Shown: in pieces, positions 8,091 to 17,057 of the stretch
How the letters are laid out: every line of letters begins with the position of its first letter
Position numbering within the stretch: position 1 is the stretch's first letter
Source of the DNA: Bacteroidaceae bacterium
Lineage (GTDB): Bacteria > Bacteroidota > Bacteroidia > Bacteroidales > Bacteroidaceae
Direction: 5' to 3'
Assembly (NCBI GenBank): GCA_900772575.1
Contig: CAAHEN010000077.1
Location: 1 to 19,204, forward strand
DNA length: 19,204 nt
Position numbers and translations under genes: made by a program
The notes under the pieces: model-generated
Databases searched by the model: none
Seen by the model: the letters and a program-made list of their open reading frames with translations, nothing else
Told to the model about the DNA's origin: nothing

Positions 8091-8116
8091 GCCTTGCGCT
8101 GGCGCCAGCGCAAGGC
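8091..8116. repeat. Perfect 26-bp palindrome
   Basis: GCCTTGCGCTGGC at 8091–8103 is followed directly, without spacer, by its exact reverse complement at 8104–8116. No T-tract follows on either strand, so it does not look like a terminator. A zero-spacer palindrome in a divergent promoter region fits a dimeric protein-binding site better than an RNA hairpin. It lies 76 bases upstream of the alpha-galactosidase start and about 150 bases upstream of the uvrA promoter box. Confidence 0.85.
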
Positions 8117-8265
8117 GAAGTTAGCCATTATTTCTTGCACGGCCAATGCAGCGGCATGTTTTTTCGCAAAAAGGGCGACGGCATGGCCCGCACCGCCCCA
8201 CAGGCAACCACGGGCCGGAATCCATTGCCGGTCGGGGCGCAGCGGCCTATCTCCAAGAAAATTCG

Positions 8266-8273
8266 TACATTTG
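8266..8273 (+). promoter_or_regulatory. Probable -7 promoter box for uvrA
   Basis: TACATTTG matches the Bacteroidetes -7 consensus TAnnTTTG in all six fixed positions. It lies 56 bases before the uvrA ATG at 8330, a usual leader length. No TTG is seen 19–21 bases upstream, so the -33 element is weak or absent. Confidence 0.55.
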
Positions 8274-8329
8274 CACCCGGCCGGGGCACAGCCCGCGCTC
8301 CGCCACGACACACGTATTCCAGACAGCGC

Positions 8330-11215
<2,886 letters not shown>

Positions 11216-11230
11216 ACCGCGACAACAGCC

Positions 11231-12067
11231 ATGAAAAACAAGCTCTGGACACTCGCCATCGCCCTCATCGCCGCCCTCGGCATCGCCTGGCACGAACACC
11301 GCACTGACGCACCTCCACAACAGCTGCCTGCACAAATGCCGGAAGGCGGAACCGGCAGGCTGGCCGCAGCCACCGCTCCTGACACGAGCGGTTGGCCGCT
11401 TCTCCCCGAGATGACGGTGTCGCGTGGCGGACAGGTCATCGCTCACACGGGATTCACGCTCTGCTACGACGCCGACCGCAAGACGCCTTACTGGGTGGCG
11501 TGGCTACTGACGGCCGACCGTGTGGACGGCACGGCACCGCGCTACAACAAGTTCATGCCCGACCCAGCGGTGCGCGGGGCACAGGCTTACACCTCCGACT
11601 ATACGAAATCGGGCTACGACCGCGGCCACATGGCCCCGGCTGCCGACATGAAATGGAGCGAGACGGCCATGCGCGAATCGTTCTACCTCACCAACGTCTG
11701 TCCGCAAAACCGCAACCTGAACCGTGGCGACTGGAACGACTTGGAGGAACTGACGCGCCAATGGGCCAGACGCTTCGGGACGGTCAGCATCACAGCCGGT
11801 CCCATCTACTACACCGACAAACCCGCACGCATCGGTGCCAACCGCGTGGCGGTGCCCAACGCTTTCTTCAAGGTGCTCCTCATCGGCTATCCTGACAGCC
11901 CGCGCGCCTACGGCTTCGTCTTTCCAAACGTAGCCGGCAACCGCCCGCTGACGGCCTACCAGTACACCGTGGACGAGGTGGAGCGCATCGCAGGCATGGA
12001 CTTCTTCCCTTCCCTGCCCGACGACGTGGAGCGACGCATCGAGGCTGAGAAGCCGGCGCTGCCCTGA
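11231..12067 (+). CDS. Exported DNA/RNA non-specific endonuclease (NucA/NUC family)
   Basis: The 278-residue product belongs to the beta-beta-alpha-metal nucleases that cut DNA and RNA without sequence preference (Serratia nuclease, Anabaena NucA, EndoG). An N-terminal hydrophobic segment (about 5–19, WTLAIALIAALGIAW) is a signal peptide or membrane anchor, so the catalytic domain should lie outside the cytoplasm. The catalytic motif DRGHM occurs at 130–134, with His133 as general base. The metal-binding motif Q-x4-N-x3-W is complete as Gln159, Asn164 and Trp168. A Ser/Thr/Pro/Gly-containing linker of about 40 residues precedes the domain. It begins 15 bases after uvrA and is likely on the same transcript. 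An exported nuclease is more likely to serve nucleic-acid scavenging or defence against incoming DNA than repair. No immunity gene is adjacent, which argues against a toxin-immunity pair. Confidence 0.9.
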   Translation: MKNKLWTLAIALIAALGIAWHEHRTDAPPQQLPAQMPEGGTGRLAAATAPDTSGWPLLPEMTVSRGGQVIAHTGFTLCYDADRKTPYWVAWLLTADRVDGTAPRYNKFMPDPAVRGAQAYTSDYTKSGYDRGHMAPAADMKWSETAMRESFYLTNVCPQNRNLNRGDWNDLEELTRQWARRFGTVSITAGPIYYTDKPARIGANRVAVPNAFFKVLLIGYPDSPRAYGFVFPNVAGNRPLTAYQYTVDEVERIAGMDFFPSLPDDVERRIEAEKPALP

Positions 12068-12229
12068 GCGCGGGACGCCAGACGCTCTTAGCTTGTGTAA
12101 CAAGACCTAGCGGGAAAGCCCCTTAACCCCTGCCCCGCAGATCACCCACACAGGAAACGCAGCTGGCAGGCGCAGCTCTTTGGGCGGTTTCTGAAAAAGG
12201 GCTGTCGAAACGGACATGAGAAAAGCGGC

Positions 12230-12248
12230 CTGAAAAACTTTTTTTCAG
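12230..12248. repeat. AT-rich hairpin, possible terminator
   Basis: CTGAAAAA (12230–12237) and TTTTTCAG (12241–12248) form an 8-bp stem around CTT. It lies 160 bases after the endonuclease stop. The seven-base T run falls within the stem rather than after it, so it is a weak terminator candidate for the uvrA–nuclease transcript; a second partial copy of CTGAAAAA occurs about 40 bases upstream. Confidence 0.4.
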
Positions 12249-12260
12249 CTTTAACACAGC

Positions 12261-12291
12261 TTGCTTTCGGCGCCAGAATGCGCTAACTTTA
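12261..12291 (+). promoter_or_regulatory. Bacteroidetes-type promoter in a convergent intergenic gap
   Basis: TTG at 12261–12263 and TAACTTTA at 12284–12291 are 20 bases apart. The spacing is ideal and the -7 box matches TAnnTTTG in all fixed positions except the last G. Predicted transcription starts near 12297, only a few bases before the hairpin at 12302. No gene is found downstream on this strand. Confidence 0.6.
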
Positions 12292-12301
12292 CGGTAGAGG
12301 G

Positions 12302-12329
12302 AAAGGGGTGTCCATGCGGATGCCCCTTT
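12302..12329 (+). ncRNA. Compact hairpin, candidate very short or attenuated transcript
   Basis: AAAGGGGTGTCC (12302–12313) and GGATGCCCCTTT (12318–12329) pair over 12 positions, two of them G·U wobbles, around the 4-base loop ATGC. Flanking bases are purine-rich on the left, and T-rich at the end of the right arm. Placed right after a predicted start site, it would form the first structure of the transcript and could stop transcription, protect the RNA 5' end, or be the RNA product itself. The function is not known to me; the structure is seen, the RNA is inferred. Confidence 0.4.
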
Positions 12330-12413
12330 GTCGTACCCTTCGGCAACCTATATTGACGCCATATGGCAAAAATCGGCCCGGGTTTTAGCGAAACTTCCCC
12401 TAGCCCCGAAAAA

Positions 12414-12446
12414 ATTTGCTCCGAGCTAATTCAGATTTGCCCCGAG
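12414..12446. repeat. Pair of 12-base direct repeats, 21 bases apart
   Basis: ATTTGCTCCGAG (12414–12425) and ATTTGCCCCGAG (12435–12446) differ at one base. Start-to-start distance is 21 bases, two DNA helical turns, which places both on the same face of the helix as in a protein-binding site. They are flanked by an inverted pair, AACTTCC near 12391 and GGAAGTT near 12446–12452. No gene starts immediately downstream. Confidence 0.5.
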
Positions 12447-12680
12447 GAAGTTCCGCCGAAGTCCCGTTTTAACACTCCAATTGTGTGCGAAGGTTAAATA
12501 GGTTAAGGTGCCGATTGGGCAATCGGGGCAAAAAGGTGAAGCGCCGGTTAGTATGGTGTTATATTATGGGGCGTATTTTGTGTGTGGTCATAGCCTCGGG
12601 ACGGGGTGGCGTATCATCCTGGCGGGGTGTCCTCCCATTGTCCCTAACATTCCGCCGTCCAGGAAACGCCTACCGCAGCC

Positions 12681-13130
12681 TCACAGCGCCCAGACATTGC
12701 GCGCCACCCACCACGCCACAGTAAGGAAGGCATAGAACATGATGGTGAAGCGGTGCAGCACAATGCGGCAAAGCCCCATCAGCAAGCGGCTCCGGCCATA
12801 GGTGGCCAACAGCACCAGCGACAGATAGGGAATGCCGACCAAGAGAAAAGGATTGAACCGCCACGCGGCGGCGAAGTCGCCATGAAGCAGGGCATGAAGC
12901 GCACGTTGTAGCCCACATCCCGGACATGCCCACCCCGTCAGTTCATGAAACAGGCACTTCGGGGCCCAGCACGTCGCAGAGGGGTCAAAGCTATAGAGGC
13001 CAACGGCTATCCCTGCGACAGCAATGGCGGCGGCCACAGCGCATACCGTACGGTGACGGAGGCGCCACCGCGCAAAACGAGGCGGGGCAGACGTAAAGCC
13101 GGCCCACACTGAAGACAGAAACGCCCGCAT
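12681..13130 (-). CDS. DUF2752 family membrane protein
   Basis: The 149-residue product matches the DUF2752 family: the hallmark is a Cys-rich turn before a short helix, here GWACPGCGLQRALHALLHG (Cys69 and Cys72), followed by FAAAWRFNPF. Three hydrophobic segments are visible at about 31–45, 95–110 and 130–147, so it is an inner-membrane protein. Biochemical function is unknown for the family; the CPGCG pair could bind a metal or be redox active, which is inference. It is the last gene of a three-gene minus-strand set with the CD225 and TM2 genes, starting 9 bases after the CD225 stop. No terminator is evident after the stop at 12681. The ATG at 13130 is supported by the close spacing and by the charged start before the first membrane segment. 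Confidence 0.85.
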   Translation of the reverse strand: MRAFLSSVWAGFTSAPPRFARWRLRHRTVCAVAAAIAVAGIAVGLYSFDPSATCWAPKCLFHELTGWACPGCGLQRALHALLHGDFAAAWRFNPFLLVGIPYLSLVLLATYGRSRLLMGLCRIVLHRFTIMFYAFLTVAWWVARNVWAL

Positions 13131-13139
13131 CGGCGCGGA

Positions 13140-13415
13140 TCAGTGGCCCATCGCCGCAATACCCACGTACAGCACCAGGTACAGCACCAGATATATGATC
13201 CAGCCTGCCGCTGCCGCAATCACGGAAACGAGCGTCCAGGTCTTGGCCTTTCGGGCCGCGTCTGCGGCGGCGGCTTTCTGGCCTCCGAACCACAGGCCGT
13301 CCACCTTGGACGAATAGACGATGGCCACAATACCGGCTGGCAGGCAACAGAACAGCGTAGAGAGTATCGACCACGCGAGCCAGCTGTTAGGCTTCACTTC
13401 TTCAAATTCATTCAT
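13140..13415 (-). CDS. CD225/dispanin family small membrane protein
   Basis: The 91-residue product has two hydrophobic segments, at about 12–35 and 58–85. The intracellular loop between them carries the family motif, visible as PAGIVAIVYSSKVDGLW. The N-terminal part, KPNSWLAWSILSTLFCCLP, is the other conserved portion, with two adjacent cysteines beside the first segment. The family includes the animal IFITM proteins; bacterial members are widespread and their function is unknown. The ATG at 13415 (MNEFEEVKPNSW) is preferred because the conserved region begins right after it; an in-frame ATG at 13460 would add 15 residues without family similarity. The C-terminal hydrophobic segment is rich in Leu, Val and Tyr. 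It lies 52 bases downstream of the TM2 gene and 9 bases before the DUF2752 gene, consistent with one transcript. Confidence 0.85.
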   Translation of the reverse strand: MNEFEEVKPNSWLAWSILSTLFCCLPAGIVAIVYSSKVDGLWFGGQKAAAADAARKAKTWTLVSVIAAAAGWIIYLVLYLVLYVGIAAMGH

Positions 13416-13467
13416 ATCGCGATGTATTTTCAGGTTTGCACTGTCAGAAAAACCGGGCACAGGGTCT

Positions 13468-13848
13468 TCAACTGATGGAGATCATCTGAAGGAGTTTCTG
13501 ATAATTGAAGGTCTTCACGTCGCCGCAGATTTTGAAAAGGTCCATCAGCCACCAGATTGCCCCAATACCGCAAAGGCACGTCGTCAGCAGTTTGCCGAGG
13601 CCGACACCGACCTGTCCGAGCAGGAAACGGTCGACGCCGAGTGCGCCTACGAATATGGAGATGATGAGCATCACCGTCGGGTCTTTGTAGTCTGCCGCGG
13701 TGACAACAGAGAACTGGTCACGTCTGAGCGCACCCAACCGGTCACGCACATCTCTCAGACTGATATCGGGAAAGAAATTGCCTTTCAGCATGATGAAGGC
13801 ATCCACATCGCGGCGGTCTACGGTACTGGTAGATTTTTCGTCAGGCAT
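13468..13848 (-). CDS. TM2 domain-containing membrane protein
   Basis: The product, 126 residues from the ATG at 13848, ends in a TM2 domain: two membrane segments joined by a short turn with the conserved Gly-x-Asp-Arg-Phe motif, here GALGVDRFLLGQVGVGLGKL followed by GIGAIWWLMDLF. The soluble N-terminal half (about 1–55), with RRDVDAFIMLKGNFFP and LRDVRDRLGALRRDQF, resembles the helical segment that precedes TM2 in Bacteroidetes homologues. An in-frame ATG at 13938 would add a 30-residue hydrophobic leader; homologues as I remember them start at the soluble part, so the shorter form is preferred, with moderate confidence. The role of bacterial TM2 proteins is unknown. It is the first gene of the TM2–CD225–DUF2752 set. 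I find no clean TAnnTTTG promoter ahead of it. Confidence 0.85.
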   Translation of the reverse strand: MPDEKSTSTVDRRDVDAFIMLKGNFFPDISLRDVRDRLGALRRDQFSVVTAADYKDPTVMLIISIFVGALGVDRFLLGQVGVGLGKLLTTCLCGIGAIWWLMDLFKICGDVKTFNYQKLLQMISIS

Positions 13849-14394
13849 ATTGTCAGATATTATATGGTGGAGACAGTAGATACAAGCAATACTGACATGA
13901 CACGAAAGCATAAGGACCAAGCCTTGCAATACTGGCACCGCACAACGGCCGCCACAAATTCAGAATGCATGTGATCAATCGCGAAAATACCCATTCCCGG
14001 CTTATGCGCAAAGCGGGAAGCGGTAAAAAACATTAATCCGCAATCAGCCGATGACAAACCATGGAAGAATTATGCCGTAAGTCCTGCTGGCCGGTTTGGA
14101 CCGATGCAGCTCACTGACGGTCGCTACGCGTCAGCAAGCGTCCTCAGCCCTTTCACTTGACCATAAGGCCGACGGACGCCGCAACGGGGAGCAGCCGGCA
14201 CCGACAGACATATCACCGTCAGGGCCTGTAGGCGCACCGTACCTAGCGCACATGCCCGGGGCACCCACTGCGGTTACGGCGCTCACTGTGCGGTTCCGGC
14301 ACGAGACACCGGGTATCGCACGGTGGCGGCATCCCTCTCTGACGGCCCCGCGAATCCCAAGGAGGCAGGAGCCCTCACAACAAACAAACAGAAC
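13849..14394. other. Gene-poor region between the TM2 gene and the ribosomal-operon terminator
   Basis: About 546 bases separate the start of the TM2 gene from the terminator of the ribosomal operon. No credible protein frame, tRNA or recognisable structured RNA (RNase P RNA and tmRNA motifs were looked for) is seen. Weak dyads are present: TTCCCGGCTT at 13994–14003 opposite AAGCGGGAA at 14011–14019, and CTGACG (14114–14119) opposite CGTCAG (14129–14134). The ten-base AGGCGCACCG at 14230–14239 is the same as the left arm of the terminator at 14395. The first 100 bases or so should contain the promoter of the TM2 gene. Confidence 0.5.
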
Positions 14395-14439
14395 AGGCGC
14401 ACCGGCCGTTGTGAGTTGCCTCACTCGGGCGGTGCGCCT
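14395..14439 (-). terminator. Terminator of the spc/alpha ribosomal operon
   Basis: A 10-bp perfect outer stem (AGGCGCACCG at 14395–14404 and CGGTGCGCCT at 14430–14439) continues inward with a CCG/CGG pair and a GTGAG/CTCAC stem around TTGC, making one 45-base hairpin. Read on the minus strand it is followed by GTTCTGTTTGTTTGTTG, a T-rich though interrupted tail. It lies 31 bases beyond the rplQ stop, the expected place for the end of the operon. Confidence 0.8.
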
Positions 14440-14470
14440 ATGCTATTCATTGGGATATTATGTGGTTGGC

Positions 14471-14989
14471 TTATTCGGCCTTGGGAGCCTCAGCCTCGGC
14501 TGCGGGAGCCTCGGCAGCGGCTTCGGTCGCTGTGGTCTCAGCGGCGGGAGTTTCCTCCACTACGCCTTCAGCAGCCGATTTCTTGGAGCGACGGGTACGT
14601 GTCGCCTTCTTCTTGGTCTTGGCCATGTTCTCATCATAGTCAACGAGCTCGATGAAGCACATGTCGGAGGCATCGCTGGCACGGAAACCCGTCTTGATGA
14701 TGCGCGTGTAACCGCCAGGGCGGTCGCCGACCTTGACTGAGATCTCCTTGAAGAGCTCGGTCACAGCGTACTTGTCCTGAAGGTAGCTGAAGACAACGCG
14801 GCGAGAATGCGTGGTGTCACTCTTGGAGCGGGTGATCAGCGGCTCAACATATTTCTTGAGCGCCTTGGCCTTGGCCAGAGTCGTAGTGATTCTTTTGTGC
14901 TTGATCAAGGAGCAGGACATGTTGGCCAACATGGCTGCGCGATGAGAAGCAGTACGGCTCAGATGGTTGAATTTCTTATTGTGTCTCAT
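14471..14989 (-). CDS. rplQ: Large ribosomal subunit protein bL17 with acidic C-terminal extension
   Basis: bL17 sits near the polypeptide exit tunnel on the 50S subunit. The core (about 1–120) starts MRHNKKFNHLSRTASHR and includes LIKHKRITTTLAKAK and GDRPGGYTRIIKTGFR, all diagnostic. The product has 172 residues, well over the 120–130 of E. coli. The surplus is a tail of about 50 residues, first basic (KTKKKATRTRRSKK) and then Ala/Glu/Pro-rich (TEAAAEAPAAEAEAP). Tails like this are found in Bacteroidetes bL17 and are probably disordered; their role is not known to me. It is the last gene of the operon, 8 bases after rpoA, followed by a strong hairpin terminator. Confidence 0.97.
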   Translation of the reverse strand: MRHNKKFNHLSRTASHRAAMLANMSCSLIKHKRITTTLAKAKALKKYVEPLITRSKSDTTHSRRVVFSYLQDKYAVTELFKEISVKVGDRPGGYTRIIKTGFRASDASDMCFIELVDYDENMAKTKKKATRTRRSKKSAAEGVVEETPAAETTATEAAAEAPAAEAEAPKAE

Positions 14990-14997
14990 TGGTGGGA

Positions 14998-15990
14998 TTA
15001 GTCTTTATCCAATTTATACTTTGTAATGTCGGTTCCAAACGACAGATTCAGACCCTCGAGCAAATCATCAAGCTCGGTGAGCGATTTCTTACCGAAGTTG
15101 CGGAACTTGAGCAGGTCGTTCTTGTTGAACTGCACCAAGTCGCCCAGCGTTTCGACGTCAGCGGCCTTCAAGCAGTTGAGGGCACGGACCGAGAGGTTCA
15201 TGTCGACGAGCTTTGTTTTGAGCAGCTGTCGCATGTGGAGTATCTCCTCGTCGAACTCTTCATTTTCCATATTGGCGGAGTCCTCAATGGTGATCTTCTC
15301 ATCGGAGAAGAGCATGAAGTGGTAGATCAAGATCTTGGCGGCCTCTTTCAAGGCATCCTTCGGTTGTATGGAACCGTCCGTCGTGACTTCCAGGATGAGC
15401 TTGTCGTAGTCGGTCTTCTGCTCGACACGATAGGGCTCAACCGTGTATTTCACGTTGCGGATGGGGGTGTAAATAGAGTCGATGGGAATGGTGTGGACAT
15501 CGGTACAGAACTCGCGGTTTTCCTCTGCGGGCACATAGCCGCGTCCCTTATTCAGCGTCAACTCAATCTGCATCGTGGCTTTAGGGTCGAGGTGACAAAT
15601 CACCAAGTCCGGATTAAGCACTTCAAATCCAGTAAGATTCTTAGCAATATCGCCGGCCTTAAACTCCGTGGTGTTGGCAACATTGATAGTGATAGTCTCA
15701 GTTGCGAACTCTTCTACTAACTGCTTGAAGCGCACCTGCTTGAGGTTGAGGATAATGTTGGTCACGTCGTCCTTGACTCCCTCAATCGTTGCGAACTCGT
15801 GCTCAACGCCGGCTATCTTGACCGTGTTGATGGCAAAGCCCTCAAGCGAGGAGAGAAGGATGCGGCGCAAGGCATTTCCGACGGTCACGCCGAAACCCGG
15901 CTCCAAGGGACGGAACTCAAACTTTCCGTACTTGGCGTCGTTCTCCAACATTATAACTTTGTCAGGTTTTTGAAATGCTAATATCGCCAT
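14998..15990 (-). CDS. rpoA: DNA-directed RNA polymerase subunit alpha
   Basis: Alpha nucleates RNA polymerase assembly as a dimer and contacts activators and UP elements through its C-terminal domain. The 330-residue product has the N-terminal assembly domain in residues 1–230: the segment FRPLEPGFGVTVGNALRRIL is the family hallmark, with the dimer and beta-binding region. After a linker rich in acidic residues (about 231–250) comes the C-terminal domain, with SVRALNCLKAADVETLGDLV and FRNFGKKSLTELDDLL, the helix-hairpin-helix region that binds DNA. Length is normal (E. coli 329). It is placed between rpsD and rplQ, as in the classical alpha operon, with an 18-base gap upstream and an 8-base gap downstream. 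Confidence 0.98.
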   Translation of the reverse strand: MAILAFQKPDKVIMLENDAKYGKFEFRPLEPGFGVTVGNALRRILLSSLEGFAINTVKIAGVEHEFATIEGVKDDVTNIILNLKQVRFKQLVEEFATETITINVANTTEFKAGDIAKNLTGFEVLNPDLVICHLDPKATMQIELTLNKGRGYVPAEENREFCTDVHTIPIDSIYTPIRNVKYTVEPYRVEQKTDYDKLILEVTTDGSIQPKDALKEAAKILIYHFMLFSDEKITIEDSANMENEEFDEEILHMRQLLKTKLVDMNLSVRALNCLKAADVETLGDLVQFNKNDLLKFRNFGKKSLTELDDLLEGLNLSFGTDITKYKLDKD

Positions 15991-16008
15991 GAATAGTCGT
16001 TTTAAAAA

Positions 16009-16617
16009 TTAGTTCTTAGAGTACAACTCGACAATCAGCTGCTCCTTGATGTTCTCAGGGATGTCAGCACGCTCGGGCTTGTGAAGCAACTTGCCACCCT
16101 TGACGTTCTCGTCCCACTCGATCCAAGGATACTTGCTGTGGTTGAAACCGGCGAGGGAGTCGGCGATGGCCTCGAGAGATTTGGAGCGCTCGCGAACAGC
16201 GACGATCTGGCCGGGCTTCACGCTGTAAGAAGCGATGCCGACGACCTTGCCGTCAACGGTGATGTGCTTGTGGTTGACAAGCTGGCGGGCAGCGGCACGC
16301 GTCGGGGCAATGCCAAGGCGATAGACCACATTGTCAAGGCGGCACTCCAGAGCCTGGAGCAGGAGCTCACCGGTGATGCCGTTGGAGCGGGCAGCCTTCT
16401 CGAACATGTTGCGGAACTGCTTCTCGAGAACACCATAGGTGTACTTTGCCTTCTGCTTCTCGGAGAGCATGATGCCGTACTCAGACGACTTGCGGCGGCG
16501 AGAGTTGCCATGCTGGCCGGGAGGATAGTTGCGCTTGGAGAGAACTTTGTCCGGTCCAAAGATAGCCTCGCCGAACTTGCGGGCAATACGAGACTTGGGT
16601 CCGATATATCTAGCCAT
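16009..16617 (-). CDS. rpsD: Small ribosomal subunit protein uS4
   Basis: uS4 binds 16S rRNA first during 30S assembly and in E. coli represses its own operon. The 202-residue product starts MARYIGPKSRIARKFGE and contains YPPGQHGNSRRRKSSEYG. The S4 RNA-binding domain follows at about 92–155, seen as CRLDNVVYRLGIAPTRAAAR and VNHKHITVDGKVV. The N-terminal part has no Cys cluster where zinc-binding S4 proteins have four cysteines, so this is the zinc-free form. It lies 39 bases after rpsK and 18 bases before rpoA. Autoregulation by S4 is known in other bacteria; no matching leader can be shown here. Confidence 0.98.
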   Translation of the reverse strand: MARYIGPKSRIARKFGEAIFGPDKVLSKRNYPPGQHGNSRRRKSSEYGIMLSEKQKAKYTYGVLEKQFRNMFEKAARSNGITGELLLQALECRLDNVVYRLGIAPTRAAARQLVNHKHITVDGKVVGIASYSVKPGQIVAVRERSKSLEAIADSLAGFNHSKYPWIEWDENVKGGKLLHKPERADIPENIKEQLIVELYSKN

Positions 16618-16656
16618 ATTTCTTTTTCTGTTAAAGCGTTAGGATAAAATGTAAGA

Positions 16657-17046
16657 TTAAACTCTTCTTCTCTTCGGGGGGCGGCAACCATTGTGGGGCA
16701 GCGGCGTCACGTCAATGATCTCGGTGACCTCGATGCCGGCACCGTGGCAGGCACGGATGGCAGACTCGCGGCCATTGCCCGGACCCTTCACATAAGCCTT
16801 CACCTTGCGGAGACCCAAGTCGTAAGCTACCTTGGCGCAGTCCTGAGCGGCCATCTGGGCAGCGTACGGCGTGTTCTTCTTGGAACCGCGGAAGCCCATC
16901 TTACCGGCTGAAGACCAAGATATGACCTGACCCTCGCTGTTAGCCAAAGATACGATGATATTATTGAAAGAGCTATGCACGTGGAGCTGGCCCATGGCGT
17001 CAACCTTGACATTTCTCTTCTTGGCTGCAACTGTTTTCTTTGCCAT
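16657..17046 (-). CDS. rpsK: Small ribosomal subunit protein uS11
   Basis: uS11 lies on the platform of the 30S subunit near the mRNA exit. The 129-residue product has the family sequence HVHSSFNNIIVSLANSEGQV, then SSAGKMGFRGSKKNTPYAAQ, and ends DVTPLPHNGCRPPKRRRV, the invariant C-terminus. Length equals that of E. coli uS11. It starts 11 bases after the rpsM stop and precedes rpsD by 39 bases. The lysine-rich start (MAKKTVAAKKRNVKV) is usual. Confidence 0.98.
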   Translation of the reverse strand: MAKKTVAAKKRNVKVDAMGQLHVHSSFNNIIVSLANSEGQVISWSSAGKMGFRGSKKNTPYAAQMAAQDCAKVAYDLGLRKVKAYVKGPGNGRESAIRACHGAGIEVTEIIDVTPLPHNGCRPPKRRRV

Positions 17047-17057
17047 AATCCTATTTA

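Larger units (their letters stand above)
8016..8329. other. Divergent intergenic region between alpha-galactosidase and uvrA
   Basis: This 314-base spacer holds the 5' regions of two divergent genes. It contains a perfect 26-bp palindrome (8091–8116) and a TAnnTTTG promoter box for uvrA (8266–8273). An AT-rich stretch lies just before the alpha-galactosidase start (8016–8045), but I find no good TAnnTTTG match there on the minus strand. The uvrA frame stays open through much of this spacer, yet it shows no conserved protein sequence before residue Met at 8330. Confidence 0.7.
12068..12680. other. Gene-poor intergenic region with promoter, hairpins and short repeats
   Basis: These 613 bases lie between the ends of two convergent genes and hold no credible protein gene. 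The A+T-rich middle (about 12180–12560) carries an AT hairpin, a promoter followed directly by a compact hairpin, a pair of 12-base direct repeats and a small palindrome (CCGATTG at 12511–12517 with CAATCGG at 12520–12526). AGGTTAA also occurs twice in tandem near 12491–12507. A promoter in a convergent gap is unexpected, as both flanking genes end here, and suggests a small RNA or a lost gene. Confidence 0.6.

Noticed and set aside
8066..8329. 88-codon N-terminal extension of uvrA
   Set aside because: It crosses the 26-bp palindrome and the TACATTTG promoter box, and the UvrA family sequence begins only after the ATG at 8330.
12485..12735. Two overlapping short plus-strand frames (75 and 79 codons)
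   Set aside because: They overlap the 3' end of DUF2752, lack hydrophobic or conserved patterns, and contain repeats in the DNA that explain the composition.
13849..13938. 30-residue hydrophobic extension of the TM2 protein
   Set aside because: The soluble segment expected at the N-terminus starts at the later Met (13848); not fully excluded.
14096..14740. Plus-strand frame of 214 codons
   Set aside because: It runs antisense through the rplQ end and its terminator hairpin; the Gly/Ser/Leu-rich part is the reverse of the L17 Ala/Glu tail.
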